A DNA stretch of 21,898 nucleotides, taken from contig CAAGAX010000065.1 of assembly GCA_900767915.1 (NCBI GenBank), forward strand, positions 1 through 21,898, written 5' to 3'. This document shows, in pieces, positions 1-7,726 of the stretch (positions are counted from its first letter, which is position 1; each line of letters starts with the position of its first letter). The notes under the pieces were generated by a model that saw only the letters and a program-made list of their open reading frames with translations, was not told the DNA's origin and made no database searches. The DNA is from Acholeplasmatales bacterium. GTDB taxonomy: Bacteria > Bacillota_I > Bacilli_A > Acholeplasmatales > Anaeroplasmataceae. The position numbers were made by a program, and so were the translations under genes.

Positions 1-13
1 AGATTATTCAATT

Positions 14-52
14 ATCCTCGTTTTTAAAAAATGATAAAATCGAGGATTTTTA
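14..52 (+). terminator. Rho-independent terminator of a gene to the left
   Basis: The arms ATCCTCG (14-20) and CGAGGAT (41-47) pair perfectly. Inner T/A pairs extend the stem past one mismatch. A run of T follows on the + strand, and there is no such run on the other side. It probably ends a + strand gene that lies outside the window. Confidence 0.65.
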
Positions 53-138
53 TGCTTGGTATAAATAAATTTAAATATTTTTCAAATATCTCTTGATTTA
101 TTTATAGTAGGCTTTTAATTCCTATTTATTTTATCATA

Positions 139-498
139 TTAAATTATTTTTTTAAAGTTAACTCCTAAAATTCCTCCAATAGAAGATAGTATTGTATATA
201 ATATCATATTAATTGAATTGAAATTCACTTGATTATTAAAAATATGTAGTATTAAAAAAAATAATAAATAATGAGTTAATCCAACTACTAATCCAACTAT
301 TATTCCTTTTTTATGAATCATATTTCCGTATAATATACCTAAAAGAAGAAATCCAAGGCTAGATAGTGTTATTAATACATAATTATTCATATTCAAATTA
401 AGCTTTGAAATCAATAATGAATAAATCATAAAGCTTATAAAAATATAAAGAAAGAAAAGAACATAAAGCTTAGTAAAACTTTTAATAGTATTTTTCAT
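139..498 (-). CDS. Small four-helix membrane protein, TIGR04086-like
   Basis: This 119-residue protein is almost entirely hydrophobic. Four membrane segments can be seen, at about residues 10-30, 41-58, 66-88 and 96-114. A short Lys-rich loop (about 63-65) lies between helices 2 and 3, and the C-terminus carries a GGILGVN motif. Size, helix number and the glycine-rich end fit the TIGR04086/YrzE-like family of small membrane proteins, whose function is unknown. The ATG at 498 has a GGTGATT Shine-Dalgarno a few bases upstream. The gene is divergent from the DUF421 gene and shares its 65-bp intergenic region. The family call is made from pattern only. Confidence 0.75.
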   Translation of the reverse strand: MKNTIKSFTKLYVLFFLYIFISFMIYSLLISKLNLNMNNYVLITLSSLGFLLLGILYGNMIHKKGIIVGLVVGLTHYLLFFLILHIFNNQVNFNSINMILYTILSSIGGILGVNFKKII

Positions 499-563
499 TT
501 AATCACCATTTAAATTTATGTATAAGTCTTATTGATTATGATAAAAATAATAATGGTGATTTT

Positions 564-1250
564 ATGGAGGCCTTATGGATATTAGCTAAAATATGTATAT
601 TATATTTTTTATTAATCGTTATATTAAGATTTTTAGGTAAAAGAGAGGTTGGGCAATTATCTATTTTTGATTTAGTGATTTTATTAATTATTGCTGATAT
701 AGCTTCTATAGGAATAGATAATGATGAATTTTTTTGGTACTCTATTTTATGTGTTATTTTATTAGCCTTTTTACAAAAAATATTATCTTTTTTTATAATT
801 CATTTAGCTAAAATAAGAGGTATTATTGATGGAAATCCAAGAGTTATTGTTGTAGATGGTAAAATAAATTACAAAAACATGAAAAATGAATTATATACTA
901 TGGATGATTTAGCTTTTCAAATGCACCAGGATCATATAATGAATATTGATGAAATTAGATTAGGTATATTAGAAACTAATGGTACATTATCATTATTTAG
1001 AAAAACACATTTTGATAGTGTAAGCCTGCCCTTTGTTATTAGTGGTGTATTTGTTAAGGATTCAATGGAATATTATAATTTTAATAAAAAGAAGATTATT
1101 GAATTATTTAATAAGAAAAATATAAATATTAATAAGGTGCTTTACGCTTCTTATAAAGATAAAGAAATACTTTATTATTATCATTTGGGAAAAGAAGAAG
1201 AGATATCACCAAATATAATAAAACTATCTGAAAATGATATTCTAAGCTAA
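564..1250 (+). CDS. DUF421 (YetF-type) membrane protein
   Basis: This 228-residue protein has three N-terminal membrane helices (about residues 5-22, 33-51 and 56-80) and then a soluble, probably cytoplasmic, domain. Signature stretches of the DUF421/YetF family are visible: RFLGKREVGQLSIFDLV near residue 22, IDGNPRVIVVDGKI near 88, and LGILETNGTLSLFRK near 133. Length matches Bacillus YetF/YrbG-type proteins. The biochemical role of the family is unknown. The ATG at 564 follows a GGTGATT Shine-Dalgarno. The last 40 codons overlap, on the opposite strand, the 3' end of the convergent flippase gene. No terminator was seen directly after the stop. Confidence 0.9.
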   Translation: MEALWILAKICILYFLLIVILRFLGKREVGQLSIFDLVILLIIADIASIGIDNDEFFWYSILCVILLAFLQKILSFFIIHLAKIRGIIDGNPRVIVVDGKINYKNMKNELYTMDDLAFQMHQDHIMNIDEIRLGILETNGTLSLFRKTHFDSVSLPFVISGVFVKDSMEYYNFNKKKIIELFNKKNININKVLYASYKDKEILYYYHLGKEEEISPNIIKLSENDILS

Positions 1251-2598
1251 ATAGATTTATTGATAATATAAAGATTATTGATAATATAATAATTGATAAT
1301 GTTTCTATAATATCAAAAGCAATATTAGAATTTTTTATAGCTACTATTAATAGAATAATAAATTTAATAATTAGATATATTGCTATACCATATAATAAGC
1401 CATCTGTTTTAAAGAATAATGTAAATATAAATGTTAATAATAGCATTAAGGTATCAGTTATTATTTGAATAATAAATATAGACTTTTCTTTATTATTTGC
1501 TTGTAATATTGAAATTAGTAAGGGATTAAAATATAAAAATATATAAATTGGTGATAGTTTTTTAGTGATTGAATTTGAAATATTACTACCATATAAAATA
1601 TTTAATAATAAATCAGTATGATAAAAGGAAATAAAAAAGCTTAATATTGAGGCAATTGTAATACAATAAATGACTCTAGTTAAAAGTTTTTTTAATTCCT
1701 TTTTATTTTCTCTAAGCTGTGTTAGCTTTGGAAATACAAGCTTTGTTAAGGTTGTAGATACCGATTCAAAAATTACTAATGCTGGCATTGCATATGATGT
1801 TATAATAGTATATTCGGTTATTATATCTTCAGGTTCAATATTTAATTTGCTAGCTAAAAATAATATGAAAAAAGGAAAGAAATAGCTAAAAAATGATCCT
1901 AATGCAATTGTTAGTGTTAAAGGCAATGCTTGCTTTAGCATTTTTAATTCTAATCCTTTTTTAAATTTTGGCTTTATTGAGCCTTTTTTTCTTTTCATTA
2001 ATATCAATAAATATAAAAATGAAGAAAATTCAGCTATTACATAAGCAATAAATATAATTAATACCTTATGATTTGGAGAAAAGCTATTAAATATTAATAA
2101 TAATATTGTAACAACTAAAAGCTTTACTAGAGATTCTATTACATTAGAAATGTATGGATGAATAAATTGACTTGTACCCTCTAAATATCCTTTAAATACA
2201 CCACTTAAATTAGAAAAATAAAGGATAGGAATAGATAATAATAAAGGCCAATATATAAAAACGGAATCAAATATATTTTTATATATTGGTAATATTAATA
2301 ATAAAATAATTGATGCGATAGAGGTAGTTATAATTGTTATTCTTATAGCAGATATTAATATTGTAGAGGCTCTAATATCCTTATTTATTTGATTTAATGC
2401 AATTAATTGATTAGTTACAATTTGAATTGAAAATGAAGATAAGGAAAGAAATAATCCTACTGATGGAAAAATCATTGTTAGAATTTTCATTCCCTCTAAA
2501 CCTAATAATCTAGTAGTAATAATTTTATAAAACAATCCAAATATTTTAATTATTACAGCAAAAGAGATAATGAAAGCGAATACTTTGTTTTTTTTAAT
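1129..2598 (-). CDS. SpoVB/MurJ-like polysaccharide or lipid flippase (MOP superfamily)
   Basis: About 489 residues form some 12-14 predicted membrane helices separated by short charged loops. The N-terminal GLFYKIITTRLLGLEGMKI stretch followed by a FPSVGLFLSLSSFS-like helix is typical of the SpoVB/PST branch of the MOP flippases. These move lipid-linked sugar precursors across the membrane. The reading frame has no ATG near its beginning. TTG at 2535 would cut into the first helix. A perfect GGAGG at 2606-2610 sits 7 nt upstream of an ATT codon (2598-2596), which gives a complete first helix, so ATT is chosen here as the likely start. The 3' end overlaps the DUF421 gene by 122 bp. The substrate is unknown, and the protein need not imply sporulation. 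Confidence 0.8.
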   Translation of the reverse strand: MKKNKVFAFIISFAVIIKIFGLFYKIITTRLLGLEGMKILTMIFPSVGLFLSLSSFSIQIVTNQLIALNQINKDIRASTILISAIRITIITTSIASIILLLILPIYKNIFDSVFIYWPLLLSIPILYFSNLSGVFKGYLEGTSQFIHPYISNVIESLVKLLVVTILLLIFNSFSPNHKVLIIFIAYVIAEFSSFLYLLILMKRKKGSIKPKFKKGLELKMLKQALPLTLTIALGSFFSYFFPFFILFLASKLNIEPEDIITEYTIITSYAMPALVIFESVSTTLTKLVFPKLTQLRENKKELKKLLTRVIYCITIASILSFFISFYHTDLLLNILYGSNISNSITKKLSPIYIFLYFNPLLISILQANNKEKSIFIIQIITDTLMLLLTFIFTLFFKTDGLLYGIAIYLIIKFIILLIVAIKNSNIAFDIIETLSIIILSIIFILSINLFSLEYHFQIVLLYLVISLLLFPNDNNKVFLYLYKKRKAPY

Positions 2599-2649
2599 AA
2601 TAAAACCTCCAAAATTTTTTTTATATTACTTTTTTGCTACTAAATAATA

Positions 2650-2658
2650 TGGTATAAT
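2650..2658 (+). promoter_or_regulatory. Extended -10 promoter of the apt-rel operon
   Basis: TATAAT at 2653-2658 is preceded by TG one base upstream, giving TGG-TATAAT. That is an extended -10 element, which can work without a good -35, and no convincing -35 was found at 16-18 bp. The apt Shine-Dalgarno begins 22 nt downstream. The same TATGGTATAAT string occurs upstream of proS. Confidence 0.65.
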
Positions 2659-2690
2659 ATTTAATATAATTACTTTATATGGAGGTTATT

Positions 2691-3212
2691 ATGAATTTAA
2701 AGGATTATGTTGCAAATATAGTTGATTTTCCAAAGAAGGGAATTATTTTTAGAGATGTTACACCAATTATGCAAAATAAGGAAGCATATTTATATACTAC
2801 AAATGCATTGTCAAAGTTTGTTAAGGAAAGTAAAGCTAATGTAGTACTAGGCCCTGAAGCTAGAGGATTTATGTTTGGATGTCCTGTTGCTGTTATGTGT
2901 AATTGTGGGTTTGTGCCTGTAAGAAAGCCAGGTAAATTACCACGTGAGACTATTTCTATGGAATATAGCCTTGAGTATGGTACTAATTCTCTTTCAATTC
3001 ATAAGGATTCAATTAAAAAGGGAGATAAGGTTTTTATTATTGATGATCTTTTAGCTACAGGTGGTACTACTCTTGCTACATGTAAGCTTGTTGAAAAATT
3101 AGGTGGCGAGGTTGTTGGATTAGGATTTGTTATTGACCTTGTTGATTTAAAGGGTAGAGAGTTATTACATGATTATAATGTTTATTCTTTACTTGAATAT
3201 GAGGGAGAATAA
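2691..3212 (+). CDS. apt: Adenine phosphoribosyltransferase
   Basis: The enzyme converts adenine and PRPP to AMP and pyrophosphate in cytoplasmic purine salvage. The 173-residue protein has the family N-terminus (LKDYVANIVDFPKKGIIFRDVTP) and, near residues 115-130, the PRPP-binding loop VFIIDDLLATGGTT. It is of normal length. An ATG at 2679 is in frame, but the GGAGG Shine-Dalgarno is inside its first codons. The start at 2691, 5 nt after GGAGG (2681-2685), is therefore preferred. It is the first gene of the operon and is followed 33 nt later by rel, a pairing that is common in Bacillota. Confidence 0.95.
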   Translation: MNLKDYVANIVDFPKKGIIFRDVTPIMQNKEAYLYTTNALSKFVKESKANVVLGPEARGFMFGCPVAVMCNCGFVPVRKPGKLPRETISMEYSLEYGTNSLSIHKDSIKKGDKVFIIDDLLATGGTTLATCKLVEKLGGEVVGLGFVIDLVDLKGRELLHDYNVYSLLEYEGE

Positions 3213-3245
3213 TTAATTTATTTTTTAATGGGAGTGTGATTTTAT

Positions 3246-5459
3246 ATGGTATATACAAAGCTTGAAGAGCTATTAGAGCTAACGGGAACATATATTCATA
3301 AGCAAGAATCTATTGATTTAATTACTAGAGCTTATAATAGAGCTTATGAGCTTCATAATGGCCAATTTAGAAAAAGTGGTGAGCCATATATTATTCACCC
3401 ACTAAATGTTGCTTGTATTTTAGCTGGTCTTCATGCTGGACCATCTACTATATGTGCTGGTTTATTACATGATGTTGTTGAAGATACCCCTATCACATCA
3501 GAAGAACTTCAAAAGGAATTTGGTTCAGAAATAGCTGAAATTGTTGATGGTGTTACTAAGGTTGGTCAATTAAAATTTGCATCCTTAGAACAAAAGCAGG
3601 TTGAAAATCATCAGCATATGCTTTTAGCTATGGCTAAGGATATTAGAGTTATTATTGTTAAACTTGCAGATAGACTACATAATATTAGAACTTTGTCATC
3701 ATTAAGAGAAGATAAAAGAGTAAGAATTGCTAGAGAAACGTTAGAAATTTATGCTCCACTTGCTCATAAGCTAGGTATGTTTAGAATTAAAGCTGAGCTT
3801 GAGGATACTGCTTTAATGTATGTTGAACCTGTTTATTATAATAAAATTTTAAATCAAATTAAATCAGATAATTCTGCTAGAATTCAAAATGTTGATCATA
3901 CAATAGATGAGATAAAAAATATATTAGAAAATGAAAATCTTCATGATTATCAAATAAAGGGTAGAATTAAAAATATTTATAGTATTTATAAAAAGATGGT
4001 TAATCAAAATAAGGATTTTAAGGATATTTATGATATTTTAGCAATTCGTATTATTGTTAAAACTATACAAGAATGCTATCAAGTATTAGGATTAATTCAT
4101 GCCCATTATACTCCAGTTCCAAAGCGCTTTAAGGATTATATAGCTGTTCCAAAGCCAAATATGTATCAGTCACTACACACAACTGTTATTAGCGCTGATG
4201 GATTTACATTTGAGGTTCAAATTAGAACTGAGGAAATGGATGAAATTGCTGAAAATGGTGTTGCTGCGCATTGGGCATATAAGGAAAATGTTGAATATTC
4301 TAAGGAACGCGAGCAATTTGAAATTGCATCAAAGCTTAAATGGTATGCTGAGCTTTTACAATTTTCAGAAGAAAAAAATGAAGATGCAAAGGATTATGTA
4401 GAAACTGTTAAAGAGGAAATTCTTTCAACAAATGTTTACGTTTATACTCCAACAGGTGATGTTATTGATTTACCTAGAGGTGCTACACCATTAGACTTTG
4501 CATATAAAATTCATACAAATATAGGAAATAAAACTGTTGGCGCAATAGTTAATAATCATATTGTACCACTTGATTATGAATTGCAAAATGGTGACATTAT
4601 CTCAATTAAGACTAATAAGAATTCCTTTGGACCATCAGAAAACTGGTTAAGAATTGCTAAAACTAGTCATGCAAGACATAAAATTAAAAATTTCTTAAAT
4701 AAGCAAAATAAGGATATTCTTTTAATTAATGGTAAAGAGATGCTTGATAATGAGTTCCATTTGAATAAGATATTTAATTACGAGCTCAATGATGATTTTG
4801 CTAAAAAGAATTTCTCTAAAAATAATGTTAATTCATTAGAAGATTTATTTTTAGAAATAGCTAAATCTAATGTTTCACCTAAAACTGTTGTCACTAAATA
4901 TTTAGGTCGTGAAACAGACGATAATATTCATGATTCTATTTCAAGACAAATTGAACGTAATACTAAAATTTTGACAACAAATAGTGAAACAGGTGTTGTA
5001 GTTGAAGGCTTGTCTAATCCTCAATTAAAGCTTGGAAGCTGCTGCAATCCTATTCCTGGTGATGATATTTTAGGATATGTAACAAAGGGAAATGGAATTG
5101 TAGTACATCATAAATATTGTAAAAATGTTAATTCATTTCAGCATGAAAGATTAATTCCACTTGAATGGGCAACTAATCCAGGAAGAAAATATCCTGTAAG
5201 TATTACCATCTATGCTACAAGTAATTTAAACTTATTAGTAGAAATAATGAATGTTGTTTCAGCTAATGGATCTTCTATTTTAGCAATATCAGCAAATAGT
5301 AATGCTAATTTTGAATCTATTGTTAAGCTTAAGGTTATGATTAATAATCTTGAGGATTTAGAAAAAATGATAGTTAATTTAAAGAAAATTAAATATATTT
5401 TTAATATTGAAAGAGATAATTTAATAGCAGTAGATAAGGATGATAAGGACATAGTATGA
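3246..5459 (+). CDS. rel: Bifunctional (p)ppGpp synthetase/hydrolase Rel
   Basis: This 737-residue long RSH enzyme makes and degrades the alarmone (p)ppGpp in the stringent response. The hydrolase HD domain is intact: His51, His75-Asp76 in HDVVEDT, and Asp142 in the ADRLHN stretch. The synthetase domain (about 230-345) carries RFKD at 294-297, the charged motif of bifunctional Rel rather than the acidic version of RelA, then YIAVPKPNMYQSLHT and EVQIRTEEMDEIAE. The TGS domain is at about 395-455, the zinc-finger-like CC/HH/C cluster at 599-625, and the ACT domain at about 648-720. Both activities should be present. The gene ends on TGA, and the ATGA there starts dtd, so the two are translationally coupled. 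Confidence 0.97.
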   Translation: MVYTKLEELLELTGTYIHKQESIDLITRAYNRAYELHNGQFRKSGEPYIIHPLNVACILAGLHAGPSTICAGLLHDVVEDTPITSEELQKEFGSEIAEIVDGVTKVGQLKFASLEQKQVENHQHMLLAMAKDIRVIIVKLADRLHNIRTLSSLREDKRVRIARETLEIYAPLAHKLGMFRIKAELEDTALMYVEPVYYNKILNQIKSDNSARIQNVDHTIDEIKNILENENLHDYQIKGRIKNIYSIYKKMVNQNKDFKDIYDILAIRIIVKTIQECYQVLGLIHAHYTPVPKRFKDYIAVPKPNMYQSLHTTVISADGFTFEVQIRTEEMDEIAENGVAAHWAYKENVEYSKEREQFEIASKLKWYAELLQFSEEKNEDAKDYVETVKEEILSTNVYVYTPTGDVIDLPRGATPLDFAYKIHTNIGNKTVGAIVNNHIVPLDYELQNGDIISIKTNKNSFGPSENWLRIAKTSHARHKIKNFLNKQNKDILLINGKEMLDNEFHLNKIFNYELNDDFAKKNFSKNNVNSLEDLFLEIAKSNVSPKTVVTKYLGRETDDNIHDSISRQIERNTKILTTNSETGVVVEGLSNPQLKLGSCCNPIPGDDILGYVTKGNGIVVHHKYCKNVNSFQHERLIPLEWATNPGRKYPVSITIYATSNLNLLVEIMNVVSANGSSILAISANSNANFESIVKLKVMINNLEDLEKMIVNLKKIKYIFNIERDNLIAVDKDDKDIV

Positions 5460-5902
5460 GAGTAGTAGTTCAAAGAGTTAAGCATTCAAGCTGTACAGTT
5501 GATAATAAGCTTATAAGCTCTATTGATAAGGGCTTTATGCTATTAATTGGTTTTAAAGAAACTGATACTAATATTGAATTAGAGAAAATATTAAAAAAGG
5601 TTACAGGATTAAGAATATTTGAAGATGAGAATGGAAAAATGAATAAATCATTACTTGATGTTAATGGTTCAATTTTAGCTATTTCTCAATTTACCTTATA
5701 TGCTGATTGTAAGCATGGCAATAGACCTTCATTTACAGAAGCAATGAAATTTGATAAGGCTATAGCTTATTATGATTTATTTTGTGAAAAGCTTGTATCC
5801 TTAGGATATGATGTTAAAAAGGGTATTTTTGGGGCTGACATGAAAATTGAATTATTAAATGATGGCCCTGTAACAATTATTCTTGATAGTGAACAATTAT
5901 AA
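5456..5902 (+). CDS. dtd: D-aminoacyl-tRNA deacylase
   Basis: The protein hydrolyses D-amino acids, and glycine mischarged on tRNA-Ala, from tRNA in the cytoplasm as translation quality control. The 148 residues match the usual DTD length. Catalytic-site signatures SQFTLYADC (near residue 78) and the cross-subunit Gly-cis-Pro motif GPVT near the C-terminus are present. The start ATG overlaps the rel TGA by four bases. The rel-dtd pairing is widespread in Bacillota. Confidence 0.95.
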   Translation: MRVVVQRVKHSSCTVDNKLISSIDKGFMLLIGFKETDTNIELEKILKKVTGLRIFEDENGKMNKSLLDVNGSILAISQFTLYADCKHGNRPSFTEAMKFDKAIAYYDLFCEKLVSLGYDVKKGIFGADMKIELLNDGPVTIILDSEQL

Positions 5903-5923
5903 TTTTTGAAAGGTGCGTTATTT

Positions 5924-7717
5924 ATGAAGGAATATATATTTTTAGGTAACAAATATGTGACTTTAGATGAGCTAGCTACAGCATATTCTTTAAATTATAG
6001 TGAAGCAATAGAAGATATATATACAAATTCTAAAAGGCTTATAAATTTTATAAAATCATATAGTAAGAGTAAGGAATTAATAGAAAAGGTAGTATATTCT
6101 TTAGCTTATTCTAAATATAAAAATAATGCACTTACATTTATTATTTATTATTTATCAAAGGATAAAAAAGTATTTATTAATGGTAAATCCTATACATTTT
6201 TAGAGTTTGTTGAAGCTTTATCGCATACTGATAATACTAATAATGCCTTATATGCGTTTATGGATGATTTTGGATTATCTAAGACCTATCAAGAAATATA
6301 TAGGGATGATAATTCAATTGAATATAAAATATTGATTGATGCCTATTATTTAGATAAATATTGTCATAATGAATTTACAAAGCTATATTTATCAACTTTT
6401 AGAAGCTATCAATTACGAGAAAACTTTACTGCTACATTAAAAACTATAATTATAAATGGCGATGAATGCTTTAGAAGAGCTTCAAAGCTATTTAGAAATA
6501 ATGATTTTTATTTATATGTGGCCCATAAATATGATTTTAAGACAGCTATTAAGCTTGTAAATGAAAATAATCCAGTATTTTATTCTCTTAAGCTATTTAA
6601 GGATGAGATTGATCCTGAAGATTTAAAGAAAATTATTTCTAATACATTTTATTGGAATTTATTGGATAATATTGCTTTTTATGGATATAAGTCTGATGCG
6701 AAGGAAACATTTGATAGAATATTAGCTATAAAAAAGGAATATTTATCATATAAAAGAAAAATGGAATCAAAGGAAATTTATTCTATTTCTTTAGATTTAT
6801 ATATTGAATATTCTAGAAATTTATACTTAAATTATTTGAATTTTATCCATTTATTTAAAAATGGCAGAATATTTGTAAAGCCTAAATATGATGCTACGTT
6901 ATATACATTTGATAAGCCATATTGTAGAACCTTAATTTGTCAGGATTATATGACTAATAGAATTATTAAATTATATGATCCTAGTAAGAATAAAACAGAA
7001 AATGAGCTAGATGATGTTTCAAATGATATACCAACTGATTTTATTGTATTACAAGAAAAAGAAAATATTAAAAAGCTAAAAAAGCAAATAAAGATATTAA
7101 ATTCTTTAAAGAGGCTTAGTGGAATAACTATTTTCTTTATTATATTGGCTTTAATTATTATTGGCGGATGTTATTTAATATCATACTTTAATTTGATTGA
7201 AACTAGAATTAATGATTTAATGAGCTTACCAATTTTATTATTACTTGGAGCTTCATTTATTATTTGTCTTGTTTCAACAATTATATTATCATCTAGCCTT
7301 AATAAGACAAGAAGTTATGTAATTGATTATTTATTTTTAGAGGAATCTAAAACAGATAAAAAGCTTAATATTAAGCAAGAAAATAGATTAGTAATATTAT
7401 CTAAAAATGAAGAACAGCTAAAGAAAAAATCGAAAAATTCTTATTTAGCTATATCATTTTTATCTCAGGTTTCATTATCTGTATTATTTTCTATTATGGC
7501 TGCATGTATAGTATCATCTATTTCAAGCTTTAATATTTTTGATTCAGCTAAATATGATGCCTTCTTTAGTAGCCCTAATAGTATTATTTATTATGGAATA
7601 GCACCTATTGTTATTGGTATATTTTCTTTATTTATTAAGAAAAAAGGTATTTTAATGGTATTATTTAATTTAATAATTTCTGTTGGAATATTTACATTAT
7701 TATTTTTTATTTTGTAG
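5924..7717 (+). CDS. Unrecognised membrane protein in the rel operon
   Basis: This 597-residue protein is not recognised. It starts at the ATG at 5924, 9 nt after GAAAGGTG; an in-frame TTG at 5906 is possible but has no Shine-Dalgarno. The first 370 residues are soluble, rich in Tyr, Lys and Asn, and mainly helical in appearance. Two short stretches resemble each other: GNKYVTLDELATAYSLN near residue 6 and NGKSYTFLEFVEALSH near 86. A hydrophilic linker with a Lys-rich helix follows (about 375-400). The C-terminal third has about five or six membrane segments (near 403, 440, 510, 550 and 575). It lies 21 nt after dtd and 9 nt before rimO, so it is co-transcribed with both. No catalytic motif was seen. 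A large cytoplasmic domain tethered to the membrane is the likely topology. Confidence 0.7.
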   Translation: MKEYIFLGNKYVTLDELATAYSLNYSEAIEDIYTNSKRLINFIKSYSKSKELIEKVVYSLAYSKYKNNALTFIIYYLSKDKKVFINGKSYTFLEFVEALSHTDNTNNALYAFMDDFGLSKTYQEIYRDDNSIEYKILIDAYYLDKYCHNEFTKLYLSTFRSYQLRENFTATLKTIIINGDECFRRASKLFRNNDFYLYVAHKYDFKTAIKLVNENNPVFYSLKLFKDEIDPEDLKKIISNTFYWNLLDNIAFYGYKSDAKETFDRILAIKKEYLSYKRKMESKEIYSISLDLYIEYSRNLYLNYLNFIHLFKNGRIFVKPKYDATLYTFDKPYCRTLICQDYMTNRIIKLYDPSKNKTENELDDVSNDIPTDFIVLQEKENIKKLKKQIKILNSLKRLSGITIFFIILALIIIGGCYLISYFNLIETRINDLMSLPILLLLGASFIICLVSTIILSSSLNKTRSYVIDYLFLEESKTDKKLNIKQENRLVILSKNEEQLKKKSKNSYLAISFLSQVSLSVLFSIMAACIVSSISSFNIFDSAKYDAFFSSPNSIIYYGIAPIVIGIFSLFIKKKGILMVLFNLIISVGIFTLLFFIL

Positions 7718-7726
7718 GAGTGTAAA

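Noticed and set aside
61..105. AT-only inverted repeat (ATAAATAAAT / ATTTATTTAT) with a smaller inner hairpin.
   Set aside because: No G/C in the stem and no T-run on the minus strand. It is expected by chance in such AT-rich spacer DNA.
501..561. Perfect 10-bp inverted repeat AATCACCATT / AATGGTGATT between two divergent genes, looking like an operator.
   Set aside because: Each arm is simply the GGTGATT Shine-Dalgarno of the adjacent divergent gene. Two similar ribosome-binding sites facing outward explain the symmetry.
1257..1300. Short direct repeats of ATTGATAATATAA-like sequence.
   Set aside because: They lie inside the flippase coding region and encode repeated Leu-Ser-Ile-Ile in a membrane helix. 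Low complexity is enough to explain them.
1670..1885. A 71-codon plus-strand open frame opposite the flippase gene.
   Set aside because: No Shine-Dalgarno and no family pattern; it is the antisense shadow of a conserved membrane protein gene.
3246..5459. Possible Mycoplasma-type code (TGA as Trp), given the base composition.
   Set aside because: rel ends on TGA exactly where dtd starts and where Rel homologues end. Trp is TGG throughout and no conserved gene needs TGA read-through.
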